Assembly (NCBI GenBank): GCA_021838635.1
Contig: JAKCDC010000005.1
Span: forward strand, 61,857-125,856
DNA length: 64,000 bases
Direction: 5' to 3'
From: Pseudomonadota bacterium
GTDB taxonomy: Bacteria > Pseudomonadota > Gammaproteobacteria > Steroidobacterales > Steroidobacteraceae
The position numbers were made by a program, and so were the translations under genes. Position 1 is the stretch's first letter, and each line of letters starts with the position of its first letter. Positions 45,812 through 56,342 of the stretch are shown here, one piece after another. Under the pieces are notes generated by a model. The model did not search any database, had not been told where the DNA came from, and saw only the letters and a list, made by a program, of their open reading frames with translations.

Positions 45812-46237
45812 ATGCCGTTCAACCTCAACACCTACCTTGGCGTCCAGCCCGACGCACTGCAGGTGTTTTCCAAGCGAGCCGAGGTCCTCGCGGCGAATCT
45901 CGCCAACGCGGATACGCCCGGATACAAAGCGCGTGACATCGACTTCCGCTCCGCCCTTGCGGCGGCCGACCCGCAAAACGGTACCAGCGGCGGCGGTACG
46001 CTGCAAATGACCACCGACAACCCGCTCGACCTCACCGCAGGGACACCCCCAGGTGGGTTGTCGACGGCTCAGTTTCTGAAATATCGCGTACCACTCGCGC
46101 CCTCGCTCGACGGCAACACGGTCAGCTCCCAGATGGAGGAAGCCAAGTTCGCGCAGAACACCGTGCGCTACCAAGCAGCACTCACGTTCCTCGAGGCGCG
46201 CTTCACCCAGCTGAAAACCGCAATCACCGGACAATAA
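45812..46237 (+). CDS. flgB: Proximal rod protein FlgB
   Basis: This 141-residue rod protein has the N-terminal motif LAANLANADTPGYKARDIDF. It is the first gene of the flgB-L operon, under a sigma-54 promoter. Its ribosome site is weak. Confidence 0.95.
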   Translation: MPFNLNTYLGVQPDALQVFSKRAEVLAANLANADTPGYKARDIDFRSALAAADPQNGTSGGGTLQMTTDNPLDLTAGTPPGGLSTAQFLKYRVPLAPSLDGNTVSSQMEEAKFAQNTVRYQAALTFLEARFTQLKTAITGQ

Positions 46238-46266
46238 CTCCCACTACCGAACCTCGCAGGCTTGTC

Positions 46267-46701
46267 ATGGCACTCTTCAATATCTTCAACATCGCCGGCT
46301 CGGGTATGTCCGCCGAATCGGTTCGATTGAATACCGTCGCCAGTAACCTCGCCAACGCCGACAGCGTCAGCAGCAGCGCGAACACCGCCTACAAGGCGCG
46401 CTTCCCGGTCTTCCAGGCCGTGCAGGCAGCGCTCACCCCCGGGGCCCCCGCAGCCCTACAGGGCGCTGACGCGTCCGTCGCAGTCGACGGCATCGTCCAA
46501 AGCAACGCACCGGTCACCGCCCGGTACGAACCCGGCAACCCCATGGCAGATGCCAAGGGCTACGTCTATTCCTCGAACGTCAACGTCGTCGAACAGATGG
46601 TCGACATGATTTCCGCTTCTCGTTCGTACCAGAACGACGCCCAAATCCTCAGTACTTCCAAGACCCTGGCCATAGATACCTTGAAACTTGCACAGATCTA
46701 A
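46267..46701 (+). CDS. flgC: Proximal rod protein FlgC
   Basis: This 144-residue rod protein has SRYQ-like rod ends: VASNLANADSVSSSANTAYK near the start and a C-terminal helix (SASRSYQNDAQILSTSK). Length and order match FlgC. Confidence 0.95.
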   Translation: MALFNIFNIAGSGMSAESVRLNTVASNLANADSVSSSANTAYKARFPVFQAVQAALTPGAPAALQGADASVAVDGIVQSNAPVTARYEPGNPMADAKGYVYSSNVNVVEQMVDMISASRSYQNDAQILSTSKTLAIDTLKLAQI

Positions 46702-46730
46702 CCCCTCACGCCGCACCTGGAACCCAAGCA

Positions 46731-47432
46731 ATGTCATACAACACCATCAGCGCCTACGCGTCCCAGACTGCCGCCAATGCGGCCGCCGCGGCGAACAGTT
46801 CTAGCAATAGCTCCTCCGCGGGCGGCGCAAACAGTTCGCTCGCGCTCACGCAAAACGACTTCCTGCAGCTACTGGTGACGCAGATGCAAAACCAGGATCC
46901 GACGCAGCCAACCAATCCAAGCCAGTTCGTCAACGAATTCTCCGCGTTGAGCGAGGTCAGCGGAATTAACAGCATGTCGAATTCGATGAGCGCGCTATCG
47001 AACTCAATGTCCTCCGCCCAGATCCTGAGCGGCACGAACCTGATCGGGCACACTGTGATCGCCTCCGGCAATTCCGGCTCACTCACCGCCGGCGGAAGCA
47101 TCACCGGAGCAGTCAACGTTCCTGCGGGAACCAGCGCTCTAACCGTGCAGGTGACGGACGCCAGCGGCCAGCTAGTCCGCACATTCTCGGTCGCTCCACA
47201 GAACGGCGTTACCCCGTTTACCTGGGACGGCACAACGAATTCCGGCGGTCCCGCTCCAGCCGGCACGTACAACTTCAGCATTTCCGCGGATACCAACGGC
47301 ACGCAGTCCTCGCTCACACCAGAGCTCGCCTACCAGGTCAACAGCGTGACACTCGATCCATCGACGAACAGCCTGACACTGAACACCAACGGCGGATCGC
47401 TGCCATTGAGCGCCGTCAGTCAGGTCATGTAA
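46731..47432 (+). CDS. flgD: Hook cap / hook assembly protein FlgD
   Basis: This 233-residue protein has a Ser/Ala-rich N-terminus and the FlgD signature (LTQNDFLQLLVTQMQNQDP). FLIR/tudor-type beta domains follow, with FTWDGTTNSGGPAPAGTYNF. It caps the growing hook. Confidence 0.94.
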   Translation: MSYNTISAYASQTAANAAAAANSSSNSSSAGGANSSLALTQNDFLQLLVTQMQNQDPTQPTNPSQFVNEFSALSEVSGINSMSNSMSALSNSMSSAQILSGTNLIGHTVIASGNSGSLTAGGSITGAVNVPAGTSALTVQVTDASGQLVRTFSVAPQNGVTPFTWDGTTNSGGPAPAGTYNFSISADTNGTQSSLTPELAYQVNSVTLDPSTNSLTLNTNGGSLPLSAVSQVM

Positions 47433-47444
47433 GGAGCAACACCC

Positions 47445-48659
47445 ATGCCTTTTGCACTCGCCCTCTCCGGCATCAACGCCGCGAACTCTGACCTGAATAC
47501 GACCGCTAACAATATTGCCAATGTGGACACCATTGGCTTTAAGCAGTCACGCGCGGAGTTCTCCAGCCTGTTCGCCCAGACCCAGCAAGGGGTCTCGCAG
47601 ACCGCCATCGGAAACGGCGTGACGACGTCCGAAATCGCCCAGCAGTTCACTCAGGGCAACATCAATTCGACCTCGAATAACCTGGATCTGGCCCTGAGTG
47701 GCAACGGCTTTTTTGTCGTGAGCAATAACGGCGCACTCTCCTACACCCGCAACGGCGCATTTCAGGTCGACGCCAATGGATACCTGGTCACCGCCTCCGG
47801 AGATCGCGTGCAGGGCTTCGCCCCGCTCAGCACCGGCGGCTTCAACACCGGCGGCCTCTCCGACCTGCAGCTCACGACCTCGCAGGTCGCGCCGCAGGCG
47901 ACCAGCACCGCGAACATAACTCTGAATTTGCCATCGAATGCTACGGCGCCGACTACCACCACGTTCAATCCCAGTGATCCGACGAGCTACAACAACACTA
48001 CGTCACTCACGGTCTACGACTCGCTCGGCGCCGCGCACACCGCGCAGATGTACTTCATCAAGGGCAGCGCCGCGAACACTTGGAACGCACAGCTATACGT
48101 CGACGGAAATCCGGTCGGAACTGCGCAGACTCTGACTTATTCCAGCTCCGGAACTCTGACGACGCCGGCGAACGGAGTGGTGAATTTCGGCTCTTACACG
48201 CCGTCGACTGGTGCCAATCCGATGAACATCGCGTTCAATTTCAGCACCTCGACTCAATACGGCGACACTTTCGGCGTGAACGCGATGTCGCAGAACGGCT
48301 ATACCACCGGCAGTCTCACCGGAATTAACATCAGCCAAACAGGCGTCGTGCAAGCGAATTTCACCAATGGTCAGTCCAAGACTTTGGGTGAAGTCGCGCT
48401 CGCAAATTTTGCCAACCCACAAGGACTCGCGCAGACAGGCAACACCCAATGGCAGGAGACGTTCGCCTCCGGCGCCGCGGTACACGGCGTCGCCGGCGGG
48501 TCCGGGTTCGGCACCATCCAGTCCGGCGCACTCGAGCAATCCAACGTAAACGTGACTGCGCAGCTTGTGCATATGATCACCGCACAGCGCGATTTCCAGG
48601 CGAATGCGCAGATGATCAACACCGCCAACCAGGTTACGCAAGCCATTCTGCGTATCTAA
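47445..48659 (+). CDS. flgE: Flagellar hook protein FlgE
   Basis: This 404-residue protein forms the hook. The N-terminal NIANVDTIGFKQSRAEFSS and C-terminal LVHMITAQRDFQANAQMINT are the coiled-coil D0 parts, with variable Thr/Ser-rich domains between. AGGAG precedes the ATG by 9 nt. Confidence 0.95.
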   Translation: MPFALALSGINAANSDLNTTANNIANVDTIGFKQSRAEFSSLFAQTQQGVSQTAIGNGVTTSEIAQQFTQGNINSTSNNLDLALSGNGFFVVSNNGALSYTRNGAFQVDANGYLVTASGDRVQGFAPLSTGGFNTGGLSDLQLTTSQVAPQATSTANITLNLPSNATAPTTTTFNPSDPTSYNNTTSLTVYDSLGAAHTAQMYFIKGSAANTWNAQLYVDGNPVGTAQTLTYSSSGTLTTPANGVVNFGSYTPSTGANPMNIAFNFSTSTQYGDTFGVNAMSQNGYTTGSLTGINISQTGVVQANFTNGQSKTLGEVALANFANPQGLAQTGNTQWQETFASGAAVHGVAGGSGFGTIQSGALEQSNVNVTAQLVHMITAQRDFQANAQMINTANQVTQAILRI

Positions 48660-48679
48660 TCACGCACCGAGAGACGCAC

Positions 48680-49420
48680 GTGAACAAGGCGCTGTATGTT
48701 GCGATGACCGGGGCGAAAGAGATCCTCAACGCCCAGGCCGTCAACAACTTCAATCTGGCCAACGTAAACACCATCGGTTTCAAGGCCGAGTTGTCCGCGT
48801 TTCAAAGTCAGGCAGTCCAAGGTAGCGGCTACGCCTCGCGCGTCTATGCCACGAATAATTCCAGCGGATGGAACGACGCCTCCGGTTCTATGATCACCAC
48901 TAGCCGGCCACTGGATGTGGCCGTGCAAGGTCACGGCTTCATCGCTGTGCAGGGACCGAACGGCACGGAGGCTTACACGCGCAACGGCGATCTGCATGTG
49001 GAAGCGAGCGGGATGCTCGTGACCAGTACCGGCCAGCTGGTGCTCGGCACCAGCGGACCGATCAGCGTGCCACCGAGTGCTTCGATCAAGATTGGCTCCG
49101 ATGGCACGGTTTCGGCCGTGCCGCTCGGTCAGACCCCGGACACTCTGGTCACGCTGGGTCGCATCAAGCTGGTCAATCCTGCCCCGACCAGCTTGGTGCG
49201 CGGCGGTGACGGTCTGTTCGTCACCAGCAACGGCAAGCCGGCGCCGGCCGATGCCACTGTGCGCCTCGCCTCCGGGGTGCTTGAGTCGAGCAATGTCGAT
49301 GTGGCCGATGCGATGGTGAACATGATCGACCTCGCCCGCAGCTGGGATCTGCAGGTCAAGGTCATGAAAAGCGTCAAGAGCAATTCGAGCGCAGCGAGCC
49401 AGCTGCTGCAGCCCGGTTGA
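48680..49420 (+). CDS. flgF: Proximal rod protein FlgF
   Basis: This 246-residue rod protein starts at GTG 48680; the in-frame sequence before it lies inside flgE. The start MNKALYVAMTGAKEIL and NLANVNTIGFK are family motifs, and ESSNVDVADAMVNMIDLAR is near the end. Confidence 0.94.
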   Translation: MNKALYVAMTGAKEILNAQAVNNFNLANVNTIGFKAELSAFQSQAVQGSGYASRVYATNNSSGWNDASGSMITTSRPLDVAVQGHGFIAVQGPNGTEAYTRNGDLHVEASGMLVTSTGQLVLGTSGPISVPPSASIKIGSDGTVSAVPLGQTPDTLVTLGRIKLVNPAPTSLVRGGDGLFVTSNGKPAPADATVRLASGVLESSNVDVADAMVNMIDLARSWDLQVKVMKSVKSNSSAASQLLQPG

Positions 49421-49446
49421 TCACGCGATAGCACGAGGGTACTTCT

Positions 49447-50232
49447 ATGGACGCAGCACTGTGGGCCGCTAAAACCGGTCTCGACGCCCAAAACACCGAG
49501 ATGTCGATCATCGCCAATAACTTGGCGAACGTGAACACCACGGGGTTCAAACGCGACCGGGCAGTTTTCGAAGATCTGCTCTACCAGAACAAGGGGCAGG
49601 TCGGCGCAAATACGACCCAATCGACGCAATCACCTTCGGGACTGTCGATCGGGACCGGAGTGCGGCTGGTAGCGACCGAGAAAAACTACAGCCAGGGCAG
49701 TCTCACCCAGACGGGCAATCCTCTCGACATGGCGGTCCAGGGGCAGGGCTTCTTCCAGATCCAGATGCCGGACGGCACCCTGGCATATACCCGCGACGGC
49801 AGCTTCCAGGTGAACGCGCAAGGGCAGCTGGTGACCGCCAGCGGCTACGTGGTGCAGCCGGGGATCACCATTCCGCAGGGCGCGCAGAGCGTCACCGTGG
49901 GCACGGATGGGACCGTGAGCGTCCTGCTGCCCGGACAGAGCGCGCCGACTCAAGTCGGGCAGCTTCAGCTCGCGAACTTCATCAATCCGACTGGCCTGCA
50001 GCCAATCGGCAACAACTTGCTATTGCAGTCGGCCTCAAGCGGCTCGCCCCAGACCGGCAATCCCGGTTCCAGCGGACTTGGCACTATCGGTCAGGGCGAA
50101 CTAGAAGCCTCGAACGTAAACGTGGTGGAGTCGCTGGTGAACATGATCGAGACGCAGCGCGCCTACGAAATGAACTCCAAGGCGATTTCGACAGTTTCGC
50201 AAATGCTGCAGTACGCGACCCAGAACATGTGA
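49447..50232 (+). CDS. flgG: Distal rod protein FlgG
   Basis: This 261-residue protein forms the distal rod. The N-terminal [20 protein letters not shown] and C-terminal [20 protein letters not shown] are diagnostic. Length is exactly typical. Confidence 0.96.
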   Translation: MDAALWAAKTGLDAQNTEMSIIANNLANVNTTGFKRDRAVFEDLLYQNKGQVGANTTQSTQSPSGLSIGTGVRLVATEKNYSQGSLTQTGNPLDMAVQGQGFFQIQMPDGTLAYTRDGSFQVNAQGQLVTASGYVVQPGITIPQGAQSVTVGTDGTVSVLLPGQSAPTQVGQLQLANFINPTGLQPIGNNLLLQSASSGSPQTGNPGSSGLGTIGQGELEASNVNVVESLVNMIETQRAYEMNSKAISTVSQMLQYATQNM

Positions 50233-50240
50233 GGAAGACC

Positions 50241-50921
50241 GTGACAGTTCATCGACCCATCCTGCATCTGTTGCCGGCCGTGCTCGCCGCATGCCTGCTG
50301 TGTGCCTGCGCCACGCAGAAGGCGCTGCATTACGATCAGGCTTTCGACATGCCGCAGATGCCACCGCCGCCGGCGGACGGGGCTATTTTCCATCCCGGCT
50401 ACGACTCAGGACTATTCGAGAATGCCACGGCGCACAGCGTCGGGGACATCGTCACAATCCTGCTGCAGGAATCGACCAGCGCGCAAAAGAGTTCCCAGAC
50501 TGCCACCTCGAAGACCACGAAGGACTCGCTCTCAGCCCCTTCGCTGCTTGGGATACCGATGACGTTTCACGGCTCGTCATTCCTCAGCGGGAGTATCAAC
50601 AACGCCAATGCCTTCAGCGGCGCCGGCAATAGCAAGCAAAGTGACAGCTTGGTCGGCGCGATCACAGTCACCGTGGTGAAGCGTCTGCCAAATGGCAACC
50701 TGGTCGTGCGCGGGCAGAAGCTTGTGCAGATCAATCAGGGCGAGGAGTACGTACGCCTGCAGGGCATCATTCGCCCGATCGACATTGCCCCGGACAATAC
50801 GATTTCGTCACAGCAAGTCGCCGACGCACGAATCGCCTACGGACAGACCGGTGCGCTCGCTGATGCCAATCAGCCCGGCCTGCTGTCACGCTTCTTCAAT
50901 AGCCCCTGGCTGCCTTTCTAA
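50241..50921 (+). CDS. flgH: L-ring lipoprotein FlgH
   Basis: This 226-residue outer-membrane lipoprotein has a signal peptide ending in a lipobox (ACLLCAC; modified Cys at about residue 22). The start is GTG at 50241 with GAGGA about 5 nt upstream, preferred over the GTG at 50229, which overlaps the flgG stop. The FlgH core segments VGDIVTILLQESTSA and VRGQKLVQINQGEEYV are present. Confidence 0.94.
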   Translation: MTVHRPILHLLPAVLAACLLCACATQKALHYDQAFDMPQMPPPPADGAIFHPGYDSGLFENATAHSVGDIVTILLQESTSAQKSSQTATSKTTKDSLSAPSLLGIPMTFHGSSFLSGSINNANAFSGAGNSKQSDSLVGAITVTVVKRLPNGNLVVRGQKLVQINQGEEYVRLQGIIRPIDIAPDNTISSQQVADARIAYGQTGALADANQPGLLSRFFNSPWLPF

Positions 50922-50933
50922 GAGACGACCAAC

Positions 50934-52082
50934 GTGACCAAGACGGAACGCAGCTGGCAACCGAGCTACACGGCGCTGATCAGGACGTATTTCGCGCTGA
51001 CACTGATCGCGCTACTGGTGGCCTGCGGGACGGCTCATGCCGAACGCGTGCGCGATCTGGCCTCGGTGGCCGGGGTACGCGGCAACCAGCTGGTCGGGTA
51101 CGGCCTGGTCGTGGGCCTCGACGGAACGGGCGATCAGACCACCCAGACGCCCTTCACCGTTCTGAGCATCGAGAACATGCTGGAGAAGTTCGGCGTACGC
51201 ATCCCGGCCAATACCAATCCGCAGCTGAAGAACGTGGCGGCGGTCACGGTTCATGCCACGCTGCCGCCGTTCGCCCAGCCCGGTCAGACGATCGATGTCA
51301 CGGTCTCCTCGATCGGCAACGCGACCAGCCTGCGCGGCGGGAGTCTCATCATGACGCCACTGCACGGAGCGGACGGCGAAGTTTATGCCATGGCTCAGGG
51401 CAGCGTACTGGTCAACGGCTTCGCCGCACAGGGCGCAGACGGTTCAAGCATTACCGTCAATATTCCTAGCAGCGGGTCGATCCCCAACGGTGCCACGGTA
51501 GAGCGTTCGGTCCCGACCGACTTCGACGCGCAGCCATTCGTGACTCTGAATCTTGACACGCCGAGCTTCACGACCGCGACTCGCCTGACGCAGGTCATCA
51601 ACAAGACGTTCGGGACCGGTACCGCCGAAGCACTCGATTCTGTCTCGATCCGAGTGCGCGCGCCGATGAATCCAAACCAGCGCACGGCTTATGTCGCAGC
51701 ACTGCAAGATCTCAACGTCAAACCGGGCACCCCCCCGGCGCGCGTGATCATCAATTCGCGCACCGGCACTGTGGTGATCAGCGCACAGGTCAAGGTCATG
51801 CCGGCCGCGGTTTCAAGCGGCTCACTCTCGGTCACCATCACCGAGAACTACGGTGTGAGCCAGCCGAACCCGTTTGCCGCCGGCAGCACGGCGGTGATAC
51901 CTCACAGCTCGATTCAAGTTCACCAGCAGCGTGCCCACATGTTCGAGTTCCCGGCTGGCGTGAACCTGGATCAGATCGTGCGCGCGGTGAACTCCGTAGG
52001 CGCGACCCCGAGCGATTTGGTCGCCATCCTCGAAGCACTACGGCAGGCAGGAGCGCTGCACGCGCAGCTGATCGTGATATGA
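50934..52082 (+). CDS. flgI: P-ring protein FlgI
   Basis: This 382-residue periplasmic protein starts at GTG with a long signal peptide (cut at about AHA-ER, residue 37). Diagnostic segments are [35 protein letters not shown] and [12 protein letters not shown]. Its 3' end overlaps flgJ by 4 nt. Confidence 0.96.
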   Translation: MTKTERSWQPSYTALIRTYFALTLIALLVACGTAHAERVRDLASVAGVRGNQLVGYGLVVGLDGTGDQTTQTPFTVLSIENMLEKFGVRIPANTNPQLKNVAAVTVHATLPPFAQPGQTIDVTVSSIGNATSLRGGSLIMTPLHGADGEVYAMAQGSVLVNGFAAQGADGSSITVNIPSSGSIPNGATVERSVPTDFDAQPFVTLNLDTPSFTTATRLTQVINKTFGTGTAEALDSVSIRVRAPMNPNQRTAYVAALQDLNVKPGTPPARVIINSRTGTVVISAQVKVMPAAVSSGSLSVTITENYGVSQPNPFAAGSTAVIPHSSIQVHQQRAHMFEFPAGVNLDQIVRAVNSVGATPSDLVAILEALRQAGALHAQLIVI

Positions 52083-53041
52083 CACTGTCGGCCGTAGATC
52101 CGAGCCTGTTTGCGGATGCTCAGTCGCTGGCGACACTGAAGAGCGAGGCTGCGGCGCACAACCCGAAAGCGCTGCGCGCAGCCGCTCAGCAGTTCGAGAG
52201 CCTATTCATCGGCATGGTGCTGAAAAGCGCCCAGGACGCAAATTTCAAGGACCCGCTGTTCGGCTCCTCGCAGCAGCGGATGTACCAGGATCTCTACGAC
52301 CAGCAGCTCTCGATCCAGCTCAGCAAGACCCACACGTTCGGTTTAGCCGAAATGCTCGTTCAGCAGCTGCGCCGCCAATGGTCGGCCTCGGGCACCCCTG
52401 CGGCCGGCAGCCACGCGGTTTCCTCGGCCTCGGGCGTCGCAGTGCCCGCCAGGACGCCGTCCCCGTCCGCCACGGCAGAAGGGATGCGCCTCGGACCGGT
52501 GAGCGCGGCCCAGCAGACCGCATTCGCCCACTCGCTCTGGCCGGATGCGCAGCGCGCCGCGCGACAGCTCGGCGTGAGCCCCGTGGGCCTCATTGCCCAG
52601 GCCGCGCTAGAGACTGACTGGGGGCGCAGTTTCCCGCGCACCGCGAATGGCACCACCAGCAACAACCTCTTTGGCATCAAGGCGAGCAGCGGCTGGAGCG
52701 GTACGAGCGTCACCAGCGGCACCCATGAGTACCGCAACGGGATCGATACCGCGACCCAGGCGCAGTTTCGCGCCTATGGCAGCTGCAGCCAGTGCTTCCA
52801 GGACTACACCTCACTGCTCAGCAGCAACCCGCGCTACGCCAGCGCCCTGGGAACCGGCAACGACGTCGGCGCCTTCGCCACAGCCCTGCAGCAGGCCGGC
52901 TACGCTACTGATCCGAATTATGCCCGTAAGCTCACCGAGGTCGCCGCGACACTGACGCATACCCTTTCGGCTCAAGCGGACACCGGCCCTCTAAAGCTTG
53001 CCGCCGCTCAGCCGATAACCACTGGCAGTCGATCGCTCTGA
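52079..53041 (+). CDS. flgJ: Rod-cap and peptidoglycan hydrolase FlgJ
   Basis: This 320-residue dual-domain protein has an N-terminal rod-binding domain (about 20-105, [17 protein letters not shown]) and a Ser/Pro/Ala linker. A C-terminal glucosaminidase domain (about 150-300) follows, with ALETDWG catalytic Glu and [12 protein letters not shown]. It opens the murein layer for the rod. The sigma-28 promoter for flgKL lies inside its 3' end. Confidence 0.95.
   Translation: MTLSAVDPSLFADAQSLATLKSEAAAHNPKALRAAAQQFESLFIGMVLKSAQDANFKDPLFGSSQQRMYQDLYDQQLSIQLSKTHTFGLAEMLVQQLRRQWSASGTPAAGSHAVSSASGVAVPARTPSPSATAEGMRLGPVSAAQQTAFAHSLWPDAQRAARQLGVSPVGLIAQAALETDWGRSFPRTANGTTSNNLFGIKASSGWSGTSVTSGTHEYRNGIDTATQAQFRAYGSCSQCFQDYTSLLSSNPRYASALGTGNDVGAFATALQQAGYATDPNYARKLTEVAATLTHTLSAQADTGPLKLAAAQPITTGSRSL
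52992..53018 (+). promoter_or_regulatory. Sigma-28 promoter for flgK-flgL inside flgJ
   Basis: TAAAGCTT, 11 bases, GCCGATAA has perfect TAAAG and -10 elements. It lies in the last 50 nt of flgJ coding sequence; the predicted start near 53025 is about 29 nt before the flgK ATG. Confidence 0.88.
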
Positions 53042-53053
53042 GGGCCGTAAAGT

Positions 53054-54949
53054 ATGGCTGACCTGCTTTCCACCAGCGTCTCTGGCCTGCTCGCCTTCCA
53101 GCAGGCTCTCGACGTCACAAGCAACAATATTTCCAACTCGGCGACGCCGGGCTACAGCGTCGAGACGGCCAATCTTGTCGAGCAACCCGGTCAGTTCACC
53201 GGCTCGGGCTTCAGCGGCGGTGGCGTCGCTGTGCAAAGCACGACGCGAGCCTACAACGCGCAATTGACGCAGCAGGTGCGCACATCGCAGTCGAGCTACT
53301 CCAGCTTCAATACGCTCGCCACCCAAGCGCAGCAGATCGACAATATGCTGAGCGACTCGACAACGGGCCTCTCGGCAAGCCTGCAAAACTTCGTCAACGC
53401 TTTACAGACGGTTTCCACCTCACCCACCTCGACCGCAGCCCGTCAGGCGCTGCTCAATCAAGGTCAGTCGCTCACCCAGCAGCTGCAGAACTACAATTCA
53501 CAGATCGGACAATACAGCTCGCAGCTCGAGTCCCAGATCACGAGCGATGTGTCGCAGATCAATACGCTGTCGACCAACATCGCAAACCTGAACCAGCAGA
53601 TCGCCGCCGCATCGGCGAGCGGACAGACCCCAAATCAGCTGCTCGATCAGCGCGGCACCCTGATCGACCAGCTGAGTAAGTACATCTCCGTGCAAACTGT
53701 CGCTCAGTCGAACGGCATGACGGACGTGTACATCGGCAATGGGCAGGCGCTAGTTTCGGGCGGCAACGCTCAGCAGCTCACGACAATTCCCGGCACGTAC
53801 AATCCGACCCAGCTCGGTATCGGCATTCAGAACTCCACGAGCGTCACGAATCTCACCACTGAGATGAGCGGCGGGGAGCTCGGTGGCCTGCTGAGCGCGC
53901 GCAGTCAGGTGCTGAACCCGACCCAGAACGCGATCGGACGCATCAGCGTTGCTGTCGCGACGCTGATCAACCAGCAGCAGACCAGCGGCATGACCCTCAA
54001 CGGCACGACCGGGCAGCCGATGTTCACGGTCGGCGGCGTGCAGGTACTCCCCGCAAGTGGAAATACCGGTAGTGCGACGATCACCGCCAGCCTCACTTCC
54101 CTTAGCCAGCTGACCACAGACAACTACCAGCTGCAATACGCCGGCGGCAGCTGGCAGCTGAAGGACACCACCACCGGACAATCCATTGCCATGACCGGCA
54201 ACGGCACCGCGGCAAGTCCGTTCACTGCCGCAGGCATGTCGTTCGTCATCAGTGGGACCCCCGCCGCAAACGACAGCTACCAGATTTCACCGACGGCCGG
54301 AGCCACCGCCGGACTCACCATGCAGCTCACGGCTCCATCCCAGATCGCTGCAGCCTCCCTGGTGCAGGCGAGCGCTGGCGCGGCAAACACTGGCACCGGC
54401 GTCGTCGGCTCAGCAGCCGTCACCAGTCCGGCGAATTATGTCGCGGGCACCTACACGGTGACCTTCAGCAGCCCGACACAGTACACGGTCACGAACGGGA
54501 CCTCCACAGTAGCGTCCGGAACCTATACCAGCGGAACCCCTATCAGCTTTAACGGGCAGCAGGTCACATTGACCGGCACACCGGCTGCAAACGATACCTT
54601 CACCGTCAGCCCAAACAGCACCGCGAACACCGGTGACAACAGCAACGTTCTTGCCATGATCAGCGGGCTGTCCTCCAAGGTGCTCTCCGGTGGAACGGCC
54701 TCGGTGAACGACGTAGCCACGAATCTCATCAGCCAGGTCGGCGTCCTCACCCAGCAGGCCCAAAACAACGCCTCAGCGCAGCAGGCGGTAAACCAGGAAG
54801 CGACCACGTCACGTAGCAATGCGACCGGCGTAAATCTCGACCAGCAAGCGGCCGACATGCTGCGCTACCAGCAAGCATACCAGGCCATGGCCCAGGTCAT
54901 TTCCATGTCGAATCAGATGTTTACCTCCCTCATCCAAGCCGTCGGGTAG
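53054..54949 (+). CDS. flgK: Hook-associated protein 1 FlgK
   Basis: This 631-residue protein is the first hook-filament junction ring. D0/D1 helices lie at both ends (ALDVTSNNISNSATPGYSVE; MLRYQQAYQAMAQVISMSNQ). The surface part contains two related Ser/Thr-rich beta modules (about 358-415 and 459-520) with the core GTPAANDS/TF. The second resembles a module in FlgL. Confidence 0.95.
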   Translation: MADLLSTSVSGLLAFQQALDVTSNNISNSATPGYSVETANLVEQPGQFTGSGFSGGGVAVQSTTRAYNAQLTQQVRTSQSSYSSFNTLATQAQQIDNMLSDSTTGLSASLQNFVNALQTVSTSPTSTAARQALLNQGQSLTQQLQNYNSQIGQYSSQLESQITSDVSQINTLSTNIANLNQQIAAASASGQTPNQLLDQRGTLIDQLSKYISVQTVAQSNGMTDVYIGNGQALVSGGNAQQLTTIPGTYNPTQLGIGIQNSTSVTNLTTEMSGGELGGLLSARSQVLNPTQNAIGRISVAVATLINQQQTSGMTLNGTTGQPMFTVGGVQVLPASGNTGSATITASLTSLSQLTTDNYQLQYAGGSWQLKDTTTGQSIAMTGNGTAASPFTAAGMSFVISGTPAANDSYQISPTAGATAGLTMQLTAPSQIAAASLVQASAGAANTGTGVVGSAAVTSPANYVAGTYTVTFSSPTQYTVTNGTSTVASGTYTSGTPISFNGQQVTLTGTPAANDTFTVSPNSTANTGDNSNVLAMISGLSSKVLSGGTASVNDVATNLISQVGVLTQQAQNNASAQQAVNQEATTSRSNATGVNLDQQAADMLRYQQAYQAMAQVISMSNQMFTSLIQAVG

Positions 54950-54953
54950 TACC

Positions 54954-56153
54954 GTGACCATTTCGACATTGTCCTTCCAGACCAATGCAGCGAACCAGAT
55001 GGAAGCGCTGCAGACGGCGATGGCCAAAACCCAAACCCAGCTGTCGACCGGGAAGCAAATCCAGAATGCGGCGGACAATCCGGTTGGCATGTCCGAGGTC
55101 GTACAGCTGAACACGCAGCTATCGGCTTCTCAGCAATACGTCTCAAATGGCACTCTAGCGAATACGAGCCTCAATCTGGAAACGCAAGCACTGAGCGACG
55201 CCACGAACACACTGCAGAGCGCTCGCAGCCTTATAGTAGAGGCCAACAATGCGTCGATCAGCGCCAGCCAGCGCCAGGACATCGCCACGCAACTGCAGCA
55301 GCTCCAGCAGCAGCTGGTGGGAATCGCCAATCGCCAAGATGCCCAGGGAAATTACCTCTTCAGCGGCTACGCGGCGGGCACGCAACCGTTTGCGCAGAAC
55401 GGGACTTCTGTGTCTTACGCCGGCGCGAACCAAGTGAGCCAGGTGCAACTTAGCGCCGATCAAAGTATTTCCACCGGCGATGCCGGCAATGCGGTCTTCA
55501 TGAACATTCCGGCCGGTAACGGAACGTTCACCACCGCCGCTGCCGCCACCAATACAGGCACCGCGTCCATCGGGCCCGGCACCGTGACCAATCCATCCGC
55601 CTGGACCCCGGGGTCGTACACGATCTCTTTCGCCACCGCGACCCAGCAGTACACGGTCACGAACGGCAGTGGCGCCACTGTGGCTACTGGATCCTATTCC
55701 GCAAGTACCGGCGGAACGTTCTCCATTGCGTTCAACGGAGCTCAGGTGTCCTTCAGCGGAGTTCCGGCCAACGGCGACACCTTCACGGTGGCGTCTGCCG
55801 GTACCGCGAGTGCCTTCTCGACGCTCGCGAGCGCGATCACTTCGCTGCAATCCTCGAGCCTCAGTTCCTCCCAGCTCGCCACTCAGCTGAATGGCGTTCT
55901 TGAGCAGATCGACGGTGCCGTAAGCCATCTGAGCCAAGTCCAGGCCTCCGTCGGCGCACGCATCAATGCGATATCCACCGCCGGTTCCGCCGCCCAGAGC
56001 CAGCAGACCGACTATCAGACCTCAATTTCGCAGATTTCCGATACGAACTACGCGGCCGCCACCACGCAGCTGTCCACCGAGGAACTCGCGCTGCAGGCCG
56101 CACAGTCCTCGTACGCCTCTATGATGACTCTCACCCTGTTCAAGTACATCTAG
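54954..56153 (+). CDS. flgL: Hook-associated protein 3 FlgL
   Basis: This 399-residue junction protein starts at GTG 54954, 4 nt after flgK. Flagellin-like ends are visible (TQLSTGKQIQNAADNPVGM; LSTEELALQAAQSSYASMMT). Residues about 214-281 form a beta module akin to the one in FlgK (QQYTVTNGSGATVATGSY). Confidence 0.94.
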   Translation: MTISTLSFQTNAANQMEALQTAMAKTQTQLSTGKQIQNAADNPVGMSEVVQLNTQLSASQQYVSNGTLANTSLNLETQALSDATNTLQSARSLIVEANNASISASQRQDIATQLQQLQQQLVGIANRQDAQGNYLFSGYAAGTQPFAQNGTSVSYAGANQVSQVQLSADQSISTGDAGNAVFMNIPAGNGTFTTAAAATNTGTASIGPGTVTNPSAWTPGSYTISFATATQQYTVTNGSGATVATGSYSASTGGTFSIAFNGAQVSFSGVPANGDTFTVASAGTASAFSTLASAITSLQSSSLSSSQLATQLNGVLEQIDGAVSHLSQVQASVGARINAISTAGSAAQSQQTDYQTSISQISDTNYAAATTQLSTEELALQAAQSSYASMMTLTLFKYI

Positions 56154-56222
56154 CTGCACCTCTCGTGACCATACCCCGACTGTGACGCAGCACGCATTTT
56201 GATCACGCGAGCTCAAGCGCAT

Positions 56223-56249
56223 TCAAGTTCCCCCGGGCGGGTCCGATAA
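56223..56249 (+). promoter_or_regulatory. Sigma-28 promoter for fliC
   Basis: TCAAGTTC, 11 GC-rich bases, TCCGATAA closely match the FliA consensus. The predicted start is near 56256, giving a leader of about 87 nt; the fliC ATG has AGGAG about 9 nt upstream. Confidence 0.85.
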
Positions 56250-56342
56250 CTGTGCTGAACGGGATCCGCGCACAGCAACCGCCTCCCGCAGCGCGACGGA
56301 CGGGTGTCCGGAGCCTGACCTAGACTTCAGGAGCACTGAACC

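Noticed and set aside
44927..46234. 435-codon minus frame overlapping flgA and antisense to flgB
   Set aside because: It crosses a divergent promoter region and is out of frame with flgA; both real genes are clear.
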